Shown here: one piece after another, positions 47,229-58,500 of the stretch | Layout: each line of letters begins with the position of its first letter | How positions within the stretch are numbered: position 1 is the stretch's first letter | Assembly (NCBI RefSeq): GCF_042242105.1 | Contig: NC_092020.1 | Coordinates: 198,501-262,500, forward strand | From: Pempheris klunzingeri | Taxonomy: Eukaryota; Chordata; Actinopteri; Acropomatiformes; Pempheridae | DNA: 64,000 nt | Reading direction: 5' to 3' | The notes under the pieces: generated by a model | The model's input: only the letters and a program-made list of their open reading frames with translations | Database searches by the model: none | What the model was told of the DNA's origin: nothing | Translations under genes and position numbers: made by a program

Positions 47229-47848
47229 ATGGAACAGAAGGTGAATGAAGTGTGCGAGAGCCTAATGCACAAAACACTGGAGTCACTCTGGCCCGGACTA
47301 ATATAGTCCCCGCCCCACTCTCTCTTTGTCTCTCTAGTGTCCCACCACCACCTCTCCTCAGAAGCATATGAAGAACAGGTCCAAGTCCACAGAGGAGGTG
47401 CAGCAGACGAAGAAGGTGAGCAGCAGTCCGACATTCATACCGACAGTCTCATTTTTCATACTCATCAGACCTGATGTGACTGCCCTGTCTTACCTTCAGG
47501 GCATTTCCTCACAGAAATCACTCCCAGGCAGACCGGAGCTTGACAAAGTGAAGGTGAGCTGTGCACATGTGGTCCTGTGTTGTGTGTGTACGTAGGAAAA
47601 CAAAATGCCTGGGTGTCTTAAGCTATATTTCTAAATAGTGTGATGCTGTTATTTGTTTATTTCTGTGTCACTCCAGTACAATTCAGGTGGATTAATTTGA
47701 ATATGTAATGATATTAAGGTATTAAATGTGCTCAAACGTGCAAATGAAAGTCAGAGTCAGATTGTATTTTTCCATATGTCTCCCTGTTTTTCAGGAGTGT
47801 CCTGATGGCTCTGACACGCCCTCGTCCTCCACAGAGGAACTAAAGTGA
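47229..47848 (+). CDS. Unrecognised 65-aa spliced protein
   Basis: I do not recognise this gene. Four coding exons: 47229-47240, 47338-47415, 47500-47553 and 47795-47848 (12, 78, 54 and 54 bp). All introns are phase 0 and together the exons encode 65 residues. The ATG has a strong GCCATGG context and is preceded by an acceptor ending at 47166. The protein begins MEQKCPTT, is Lys/Ser/Gln-rich (HMKNRSKSTEEVQQTKK), has two Cys, and ends in an acidic Ser-rich tail (SDTPSSSTEELK). It has no signal peptide or membrane segment and is predicted by eye to be disordered. RSKS and SSSTEE are plausible kinase sites. A canonical AATAAA follows at 48147-48152. Tidy splice sites, a kept frame and a proper poly(A) signal argue for a real gene. 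A non-coding leader exon ending at 43112 may belong to it. Confidence 0.7.
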
Positions 47849-48146
47849 TGAATGGAGGGACTAATAGGACATTAGAGTTGCCATCAAGCTACAAGATAAT
47901 CATACACTCAACATGCATTAAAATGTACATATGCACACAAGTAAACATACAAAATATCGAGGATAATGGTGAACTAAATTAAACAACATACATACAAGTA
48001 ATGAATTTCTGATTGGTTGAAGGAAACTACACACACAAACTCGCACTCACTGAAAGAAATTGCATGTAAACAAAGGGACACGCGTGATGGTACCGTTTCA
48101 TCATACTGTGAGTGTTGTATACATATCAAACTGAATGTGTATTGAC

Positions 48147-48152
48147 AATAAA
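48147..48152 (+). terminator. Polyadenylation signal AATAAA of the 65-aa gene
   Basis: A canonical hexamer lies 300 bp after the TGA and is followed by a GT-rich stretch (GATGGTGTTGAGTG). Confidence 0.7.
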
Positions 48153-48328
48153 GTGATGGTGTTGAGTGAAATCAGTCTTGACTCTGCTCTCATTCACATC
48201 AAATCTGAAAGCTGATGAAGTACCTGTTCAAGTTTCAAAAGAAATATTTTACTGAATATCTTGATATAATGACAGAAAAGAGTAATAGCTGCAAGAGTTA
48301 TAATTTGTATATATATATATATATATAT

Positions 48329-48858
48329 ACAGGGTTCACAAAATGTTAGGGATACTCGACTTTCAGGTGAAATTTATGGAAAATGTAAAAAGTTAATGCT
48401 ACAGTGATATTATATCATGAAAGTAGGACATTTAAGTATCAGCATGCACTGGTAGTTTCTTCATCTTAAACAATTTATTGAAAGAAAATCTAACAACAGT
48501 GGAGGGTAAACGAGGGTAAACGTAAAATTGGGATGTGGCCAAAGGACGTCCACTCCTCTCCTTTCTGTGACTCTTCCAGTCTCTGTATCACTGTTCCAAC
48601 CTCCTGATGACACTCTGTGACCCTCTAAGCTCAGTGAACACCTCCGTCTGAGGACTTCCTGTTTGAAGCCTCCAGTGTTGAGGTGCTGCTGATCAATAGT
48701 TAGGTGTCGTCTTGGTCTCATGATGTCAGAATGTGAACAGCAGGATGAGGAGGACTGTTTAAATACCAATTCTAACTGAACCAGGAAATGTATTGGTGGT
48801 GGTTCATCCTGAAATTTCACCTGAAAGCTGAATATCCCTAACTTTTTGTGAGTAGTGT
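48329..48858. mobile_element. 530-bp MITE with 47-bp inverted repeats inside a TA microsatellite
   Basis: The left end (48329-48375) contains GTTAGGGATACTCGACTTTC and AGGTGAAATTT. The right end (48812-48858) is its inverted copy (AAATTTCACCTGAAAGCTGA, ATATCCCTAAC). Both sides continue directly into (TA)n, consistent with TA-specific insertion of a Tc1/mariner-type element. A 119-codon minus-strand frame inside shows no transposase motif. Confidence 0.85.
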
Positions 48859-48915
48859 ATATATATATATATATATATAATACTAACTCCCATCTGCTAT
48901 GATGTTTGTGTGTTA

Positions 48916-48917
<2 letters not shown>

Positions 48918-48946
<29 letters not shown>
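48918..48946. repeat. (GT)n microsatellite
   Basis: About 14 GT units lie just downstream of the MITE. Confidence 0.9.
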
Positions 48947-48948
<2 letters not shown>

Positions 48949-51199
48949 CCTATAACTACTTTGATCAGGAAAGACACCACATGAGAACAAAAAATGCAGA
49001 TGCTGTCATAACCTGGCTATGTAGTTCACACATCCTTCAGCTGATATGATCACTGGTCAACAGGAAATTCCCAGTTAACGTTAAGTATTGCGGATCAAAT
49101 GTTTTTGAAACTGTGAATTGCGCTTATTGCGGATTAAGAGACTTCTCAAAAATATCTCTAGTCGCCAAAGCCACTTTAAAGCACCTCCCAGTAGTCAGAG
49201 TCTAACACTGAGCAAAGAAAGGATGAATGAAATGTTTTACATGTCAGTCAGCTTCATCTGGAGTTATTATATAATTATTCTGACCGACTTTACTATCAAG
49301 TTTACTCCTATCTGCAGTTCAGGAAACAAAACCATGATGTCGAGTAGAAAGTTAAAAAACTTTTTATAAATTTTTATTTCTAAGACTGAATGACTCATTC
49401 AAAAGCTGGTGAGTCTCCTGAGATGATGAGGTCATTAAAATATGATAAAAATCAGTCCAAGGTGACACCTTCATATTCACATTGTTTTGTCTGACCAACT
49501 ATCACTATCACAATTTACTGTCACTATCATTACTATCATTTGAGCAGTTGGATCAGTGAATATCACTTTTTTCCTTAAAAAGTAGTTGAACAATAAATTC
49601 CTCTTTAGAATAGTTGCCAATAAACTAGCTGTAGATTAACTAACTGGTTCAGTTCTACTGCAAACTCCTACTTTTGCACCATGCCTGGAAACACAAAAAT
49701 TAGAATGCTAAATGTTTTCTTGCTTGCAATAAAAACCTTAAATCTTGACAGCAGCCTGCCAGTGATCGAGGTTAAAGTCATGTATCAACTTGTATCTCTT
49801 CTATTAGAGCATGAATTGTAGCTATAGTTACAGTATGCCGGATTGCCTCAACATTGATGAAATGATAAAAATGTTCAAAGACAAAAATCATGAAAATGAA
49901 ACACGTACTGCTCATGGATATCAGCATATCACCTGCCGTATGGCCAGATATAATTACCTGGCACGTTTCTGTGATCCCATTCACTCAAATAACAGACTGA
50001 CGGCTCACTGAAAATATCATATGGTGTGCCTGTGTGTTAGATTAACAGGATAACACGGCCTACTGAGGAGCAGAGGAGGACTAGCAGCATGCACCTACAG
50101 CTCACTGACTGGGAGCTGTTTTCAGTGGCAGGATGGTGTGTGATGACCCGGTGGCCTCTTTCTGGTTTATCCCCGAGCTGAGCGGCGGCAGCACATCTGG
50201 AGGGAGGATTAACAGCATCATGGAGGGGTTTTTATCAAAGCCACACACCAGAGACTCAGCCATGTATCACAGACTTCTGCACACGCATGATATATGTATG
50301 TAAGTGATTACATGTGTGTGTCCATATGTGCGCGTACATCTCAGTTTTTCTTTTCCTCTGCTTAATGCTGCACCAAATCTCCACCACTGACAGCAGAAAC
50401 CTCGGCTCCAGTCCAACTGCCTGCGCAACTAGAGAGCTGTTATCTCTCCCGCTGGCTCCCTGCTTTAATAACAGTTTGGAAAGTAACAACTCAGGCTGGG
50501 GTTTATTAAGTTCTGCTCTTCTGAGCTTATGGATGCAAGTCTGAGGTCAGCAGGTTTGGCAGATTTGGTTGAGAGCACTGCTGATATGACAGAACCATAG
50601 CTGGACTAATTATTAACAATGGCCCTGTTACTCAGGCCATCACGACCCGCTCCAATGGTGAGGAGGACCTTGCCTGTGGGTAGTAGGGTGTGTAAGTACA
50701 AGTGTGTGTGTGTATGTGTGTAATTTTAGAGGATCTCATAAAATCTCCCTGATAGTACATTTCTAATCATAAGATGTTTGATCTTGAGTTCTGGTAAAAA
50801 TATCTGCAACGTTCTGCACAAGTCAAGCAGATTAGACTGTATGTGACTGTAAAAATGTCCACTGACTTATCTTATGGGGGAAGTGATCATTTAATACCCT
50901 GACTTTAATCTTAGCCAGGCTACTGTACGTGCTGAAAACAGCTATTTGAAAGTATCAGCGGACATGCCCTTTTTCTTCCAACATCTACCACTAGATGTCA
51001 GATTTCTCCTGCTCTTACATGCGCAACTAAGAGAACCTCAAACAACAGGGATCATTTATTACATCAAACAGGCCTCTTCGTCTTGGAATCTTTATCTGGC
51101 CCCAAATGAGGTGAAAAACAGCTGGTTGAGTAAATATCATTCATCACCTAATACACAATGTGCTGTCCCAACTTATGCATCATGGAGTTAAGGCTTTGT

Positions 51200-51212
51200 G
51201 TTATTGATTAAC
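51200..51212. promoter_or_regulatory. HNF1-like binding site upstream of slc34a1
   Basis: GTTATTGATTAAC differs from the HNF1 consensus GTTAATNATTAAC at one position. It lies about 90 bp upstream of a TATTTAAAG box and 160 bp upstream of a donor (51377) that could end a slc34a1 leader exon. HNF1 factors drive many renal and intestinal epithelial genes. Confidence 0.5.
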
Positions 51213-51359
51213 AATGAAGTCTCCCCTGATGGAGCAAGTTAATCGACAAGAGATGAGGTGTTCCTCCTGACACCCGCAGACCTGGTGGCTTATTTAAAGA
51301 TGATTCACACGTTACTTTGATACTTTCCCTACGAGGGGGTCACACACAACACTTACAGC

Positions 51360-52558
51360 TGTTCCAGTCAAGGTAAGATACTTGATACCAACATCAAATA
51401 TTTAAGATGAGTAGCATTTTCACACTAATACCGTGTGTTGAAAGCCACTGTCATCTCCATTGAAGCTTTCTGTTGTTATTTGAAATGAATCATTTATGAC
51501 TTTTTATCTCAGCTAATAAATCCTTTTGAAAATGTTGGCAAGTCAGCCATCACTCACTGACAACAGTTGCTAAATGTTTCATTAATCTCTTTATTTTTCT
51601 ACTTCCAGTAAAACTCAGGCATATTTGGTGAGGAATAAGCAGCACTGAAATATACATATGAGTCACAGTGACTTTAAGACAAACTCACAAATAGTTACAG
51701 AGACAGAAACAGAGTGGCAGGCCGGCAAACAGATGAGCGTGGGGCTGATAGATTAGAGGATAACAGTCGGTACACACACACACACACACACACACCCCCC
51801 AAATATGAGTGCATTCAGAGTTTATTCAGTTGCAATCTATGGAACTTGTCTTTTGTCTCACACTCCCACATACAGATAGACGTACATATACTAACAGAGC
51901 CTCTCTGCACATCAGAACCTGCAGGAAGATGCCACACAGAATGAGAACGATGCACTGACTGTAATTACTGTAATTTCAGCTGCTGTAATTACTGAACTCA
52001 CTTCCATCCTCTTTGCTTTTAAGAGACACATTAGTACTCCCTCCTCCACTGGAGTCCCCAAAATATGGCAAAGTGGAAGACATGAAAAGGGGAAAAACGG
52101 TCTCTTTAAACCGAGAGCGTGAAAACCTTTGAGGGGAGTTGCTGCTCTATAGACAGTGGAGAGTCCCTTTAACTTGCAGCTGCAGGAAATGGAGGACAAG
52201 ACATGTTACATGAAAACTAATGTTTCCTGATTGATTCTGACAAGGCCTTCATTTGTTGAGAGGCAAGACGATGCCTCGCGGTGTATGTGGTTTAACTGTG
52301 AGATTTGACCTTGAATCAAGGACAGCTGGCGATTATAAACAATGTGGGCCGCCTTTATTCTTCTCTAATTGCTTGTCTGTTGATCTCAGTAGTGTGGTGA
52401 GAGCTGAGCTCATATACAGGCATGTTGGTCTCCTTTGGCTTCTTTTTACTGCTGAAGGTGTCTGATAAACACATTCACTCCCACATTTTCTCCCCCTACA
52501 ATGGTACCATCCTGTGATTTTAATTACCTCCACGTCTCCACACAGCATTCAAAGCACC
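51360..52558 (+). other. Possible slc34a1 leader exon and 5' UTR intron
   Basis: A TCAAG/GTAAGA donor at about 51375-51377 and the acceptor CTCCACACAG just before the ATG exon would define a leader intron of about 1.17 kb. Inside are an (AC)n run (51774-51794) and unique sequence. Confidence 0.4.
51774..51794. repeat. (AC)n microsatellite
   Basis: About ten AC units, followed by a short C run, lie in the presumed slc34a1 leader intron. Confidence 0.9.
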
Positions 52559-55500
52559 ATGTCCTGCCGATCTATAACTATAGTGTCCTCTGGATGGAGC
52601 ACAGGGCTCGAATACAAAGGTACCTTATTAGTTTTAATCCCCATCATTCTGTTTCTTATGTCCTTGAAATGCCTCCCAGCTGATTCTTCCCACCTGAGTG
52701 TGAACTGTTCTGTGCCATCAGGGGTGAGGATTCACAGCGCTCAGCTCTCCCCACGGCCCAAACCCCAGCTGGAGGAGGACAGAGAGTCCGGCATCGGCTC
52801 CACCCTTGACCTCAGCAGCAGCTTTGAGTTCTACAACCGACATACCAATCACCACTCAGACACACCTTCGCTCAGGGAGGCAAAGAGACTGCCTAAAGAG
52901 AGAGGTACAAGAGTTGCACGGAGAGAAGGATCACACATTCAGCTTCTGGTTTGGCAGCAGGTCTGATCTCTTTGAAAAGGCAAATAACAGCAGCATAAAC
53001 GGAACCACATGCTCATTAGATAAGGACATGCTCAAAAGAGGTCCATTGAGATCACGCAGTCTGGGCAACAAAGCCAAAGTCCTGCTGTCGCTCTGCGTAT
53101 GGGTTGTGTAGTATATCAGATGGCTTTGCTCTCTCCATGTGAGATTGGTTCCTGAGGCTATCTCTCTCAGCCAGAACACAAAAATCACAAATAAGAGTGT
53201 GACACAGAGGCCAGAAAGATACCACATTTTGAGAATATTTCAACTTTGCGCTCTTTTCTCTCTGGTGTTTGTTGATGTTTTGAACAGACAACTCTCCACA
53301 GCTCACAGCAGTGAGTCCAAACAAGATAAAGCAGCTCTTTATCAATCTATCCAAGATCCCTCTCCTCTTCATCCTCCTCTTCCTCTTTGTTTGCTCCTTG
53401 GACACTCTGAGCTCTGCCTTCCAGTTAGCGGGGGGTAAGTACTATAACCCTCACTGTGCCCTCAGCGGGTTGACAGTGACTCAGCCAGTTGATGTTTGAC
53501 AAATAAGTGAGTCACTGCAGAATAGTTCACACTGTCCTACTGGGGCCCTGCTGTATAATTTACTGCAAAGCTTCATCTGGTGACCTTTCTGGATTTGGCG
53601 AAACAAGCGGTTTGAATCTTGTTTAACATTGCTCTTGGCAACCCTGTCATGTCTGAGACCAGTGTTTTTTGTGTGTGTGTGTCTTTGTGTGTATGTGGGC
53701 GGCATATTTAACCAGGGAAAGTGGCGGGGGACATTTTCCAGGACAATGCGGTGCTGTCTAACCCTGTGGCAGGGCTGGTGGTGGGCATCTTGGTTACTGT
53801 GCTGGTCCAGAGCTCATCCACGTCCACCTCTATTGTCGTCAGTCTTGTGGCCTCCGGATGTGAGTAGGCATACGTGTGTGTGTGTAAATGTGGGAGTGCC
53901 ACATACTGTAGCACGAGTTCTTTTAGGTTTTAAATATCATCTGGACATCTGGACTGACCTCATTTAGTCTGAGATATATATTATGTGTGTGTCTATTGTA
54001 TGGACCGTAGGCTATTATTTAGCATGTCAAGATATTACAGTAAATAGTAGCATAGCAATAATAACAGGAACCTCCCATGGTGCATGTGTCGCAATAACAC
54101 ATACGTCTCATTAATTTGCGGTTTATAGTTATAATCTTGGTTTTTGGCTCACAGTTAACATGTTGTTTTCTCTGTGGAGGACCTGGTAAAATGTGCTTTT
54201 TCACTTGCTGAAAATGAGCAAATATTGTTTATGTCAAATACATAAATGTAAGCAGATGAACGTATATTAGGACACATTTCGCTGTGTATCAACACATACA
54301 TGAGTGTTCTCCAGCACTCTGGTGTAATTTCAATCATCAAGCTGGAGTTCTATCTATAATTCTATATCCTAACTTATTGTATAAAAGACCAAAATCAAGA
54401 GCAAAATAAATCATGTGTTCCAAATACATTTTTAAAAAGGATTAATAATTTTCTACGGCACATACTAAGCTATATCAGGCTTTAGCTCCACAGAAAACAC
54501 TTGTTGGTGAAATTAAGTTATCATTTATTTCTTATCTTTCCATGGGATCTTTTTGACAATAAGAGCAATACAAAATATTATTAGCATAATCCTTTGCACC
54601 CAATTAAAATGACTAAATGATTAAACTTTGAAGTTTAATCTTTGTTTTTTGCAAGATTAGTGATTTGTGAGAGACAGGCTGACGCTGCCATTTTGAGACT
54701 TTTGTCCTGTGGTGGCCATTTGTTAAAAAAACACAGTTGAGAATTATTGTAATCTAGCAGGTCCGGACTGGGATCAGAGAGACCAAGTGCTCAAGAGATC
54801 AAATCAAACCATTTCACACCCTGTAATCTCTCATCATCTCAATCTACACATTACCATGTCTCATAAGACCATCACATGGGAAGGTTATGACCTGTCTGTT
54901 TCTAATGAGTGCAGGCTCCCAGCTCTCCTCTCTTTTGTATATACGGTTCAAAAGTGAATAATATCATTATGTAAGAGCTGCTTCTCTGCTTGTAAATCCT
55001 TTCTGTAAGGAAAAAGATCGTAGGTAATTATCAAAGAGAGGAAGGAGATGCAGAGGCATGAATGTGTGTATGTTTGAGCATGTGCATGTGGACATGCGAC
55101 CTCAAGATCTTGCGAAGGTTAAGCAAGCCTCCACCTACCTGCAAATTACAATCACCTTTCATCTCCATTAAAACTAAAAAGTGGAGGGTCATGTGTGGTG
55201 ATTCTGTATGTGACGCATTACCATTGGTGTGAGAGTACTTGTAAGACTTGTCAAGCAGAATGTATTGTTCTGCGTTGTCTCTCCAGTGCTGGAAGTGAGG
55301 TCAGCTGTTCCGATCATCATGGGGTCCAACATTGGGACCTCAGTCACAAACACCATAGTGGCCATGATGCAAGCAGCAGAGAGGACAGAGTTTCAACGGT
55401 GAGTGGAAAAAGGCTGCAAGGGAGAGGATGAGTGGGAAAGCGGGAAAGCTGAAGAGCAGGGAAGAAGACACTGTAATGGAAAAGTGAAGAAGATAAGCGT

Positions 55501-58500
55501 AGAGATGGTGAAAAGAAAGATAAAAGTGTTAAAAGTTCAGTGGAGCAGTAGAGGAGGGTGAAGAGGAAGCATTAGCTGTTCACTGCCTCTCTGCTTCAGC
55601 TTCCATTTGGGTGACAATAATGGCACCAATCCACACTGATCCCATACCAGTAACCTTTTGGCATGAAAGATATGGCACTGAACAGATGGCACGTTATTTA
55701 ATCTGTGCCTGGTAAAATAAACAAAATGTATTAATCTTTCACAATATACTCACACACTGAATCAAAACGAAAATGCTCATTACATTGCACACAACCAAAA
55801 AAGTTGAGCCATGAAAAGCAGATTAACAAGCAATCATTTTGAGTGGACGACCATGCTGATGGCTGACCTTAGTTAACACAGGAAATGATTGTGACCCATT
55901 GCAGTGCCTTTGCTGGGGCGACTATCCACGACTGCTTCAACTGGCTGTCGGTCCTGGTTCTGCTGCCGCTGGAGGTGGTGAGTGGCCTCATGACCCGACT
56001 GTCGCATTTGCTGGTCGCCAGCTTCAGGCTGCAGCCTGGGGAGGAAGCACCTGAGCTGCTCAAGGTCATCACCGAGCCAGTCACCAAGCTTATTATACAG
56101 GTAAAACTAACAGCCGATCATCATTTTTGAAATGTATCGTTTGGTAAACTCCTCCCCCAAAACAGCAATTGTCCTATCATGGCAACCATTACTCATCACG
56201 GCAGGTCTGCCAATAGTTGGATTCCTGAAGTACGAGTGATACTTGGTTGGTGGTGTCTTAGCAAAGAGTCAGTTTGCACAGAGACACTTCAGCAGGTCTG
56301 ATGAGAACTGAGAGATGAAAAATATTTCTCCTTTCACCCTTAGCTAGACAAGTGTGTGATCACAGGGATCGCCATGGGAAATGAGGACATGAGGAACAGG
56401 AGCCTGGTGAAAGAATGGTGCCAGACTGACCTTGTTATGGTAATGGCTGTCTCCTGCACATGCAGACAATTGTGTCACACACTGGCGCCAAATAGAGCCT
56501 GTCACTGCTGCCAGTGTAAACTGCGCTGCTAATTTGTGTTTCATCGCAACTGCTTCTTTCTTTCTTCCTTTCTTTTTTTCTACAGTCCACTGGCAATGTC
56601 AGCACTGAAAACTGTGGCCCCAGTCATGACTTTTCCCAATCATCACAGAAGTGTGAGTTCAAACCCAACAATATCTGTGACCTACCCACTCAGGAATCAT
56701 TATGTATTTTCTTTGTGGTATTGGTCCTGTTAAAAATGTACTAAAACTGAATGTTTGTGGGATGATATCCTGATGATATTTGGTCCTGTCACTTTGCAGG
56801 TAGGCATTTGTTTGTGTCAGCAGAACTGTCAGACCTCACCGTGGGCCTGATTCTCCTGGCAGGCTCTATGGCTGTCCTCTGTACTTGTCTGCTGCTTCTG
56901 GTCAAGCTGCTCAACTCTCTTCTTGAAGGCCAAGTAGCAAAGGTTATCCAAAAAGTCATCAACACAGGTGGGAATGCTTCTGAGCTGCTGGAGCTTTTAC
57001 ACAGCGTATCAACATGCTGCAGTTGAATATGCAGAATGTAGTCGGCAAGTGAGACAAACAAACAGACCCATAAAAACGCTCTGCTGCTCTGGATGCAAAT
57101 TGCGTAAAAGAGGCTGTGTAGAAGATCTGATGATTGCTGTGTTTATTGTATGTCCATGTGGGTAATTTCAATCTCTCCGCTGTTTATCTCAACAGACCTG
57201 CCGTATCCCTTTGGGTGGCTGACAGGATACATGGCCATGGCAGTGGGTGCAGGGGTAACATTTGTCGTCCAGAGTAGCTCTGTCTTTACTTCAGCCATGA
57301 CTCCCCTTGTGGGTGAGTGATATGTGCTTTTGCACAGAGGAACACTATGAGTTAATGAATTTACAAGATAAAAGATGAATGTGGGACATTTGTAGGGTTA
57401 AGTAAGTAGGTCACAATAAATTGGAAGTAAAAGTGACACTTCATCAGCACCAAAATGCTAAACGGAATCAAATTAGATAAAGCATGAAATGGATGTGCAC
57501 AAAATGTGTTATTTTCCTGTATTGCACTTATATATAATATGATGACACCCACCAACCCAATACCCTCACCAAAATGTTATGTAACGCCAACATCTGTTAT
57601 AATTAAAATGACAGATGCTGATTTGATTGCATAAATTATTTAGAATTATGAATTTTAATCAATTTAAGTCAGCTTAAGTACATCATCAACACTTCCTGTG
57701 GCCTTTTTCTGGGAAACCATGTGATTATATTCTGCAAAGCGCCACAGCCGAGTAGAAACAGCACACTTTAACAGTGGAAACATGAAAACTGGGTTTACAG
57801 TAACTGAGTGTTTGTTTCTAACAGCCTTTTTCACAAGAGTTATGAAGTGAAGTCACTTTTAAAGCCACAGTAAGACATGGGGAAGCAATTAACTAATATA
57901 CAACTAGATGGCAAATCTATCAAATTTAAAGCTGCTGGAAGGACATCAAATAAATGTTCCTTGTTTTTTGTTTGTTACACACTCGTCACTGCCAATGAGA
58001 CAAGTAACTGTCAGTGACTGGTCCTCTGCAATAATTGCTTTAACATGGTGGGCCAGATCTGAACTGACAGTTTGGAATAGGGTTAGAAACAAGACTTTTG
58101 TAATGCTTAGTGCCCTAAAATACTTTAGTGTTGCATTTGCACTTCAGTCTGTGACCCTCTTCAACAAATGGCTGCTAGCATTTAGTATGAATACAACATA
58201 AACAAGGAAACTTGTTGCATGTTTTCCCCTCCTGGATGTGTACTATTGTCCACCACTGACCTCAGTGACCACAGGAGTCTGAAACAGACAAGATAAGATA
58301 TTCCTTTATTAGTCCCACGATGGGGAAGCATATTTTCTACAATGATATGAATTTGAGCCTGTACATTCTGAAAATGTTCACATTTAATGAACTATCTTTT
58401 TACAAAACATTATGAACGACCTGAAATTTGTCTTCTCTGTAATTTTTACACTTTGCAAAGTCAACCCGTGGGCCGGATTGGACCCTCTGGCGGGCTGCAT

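Larger units (their letters stand above)
47849..51359. other. Intergenic region between the 65-aa gene and slc34a1
   Basis: This holds the 3' UTR of the 65-aa gene, the MITE, a (GT)n run (48918-48946) and unique sequence. An HNF1-like site is at 51200-51212, and TATTTAAAG at about 51292-51300 could act as a TATA element. No further gene is supported. Confidence 0.45.

Noticed and set aside
48461-48820. 119-codon minus-strand frame as a gene
   Set aside because: It lies wholly inside the MITE between inverted repeats and shows no transposase or other domain motif.
52514-52966. 150-codon frame as one continuous slc34a1 N-terminus
   Set aside because: It reads through a GT-AG intron (52620-52721) and past the donor at 52905. 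The spliced model joins in frame with the next exon.
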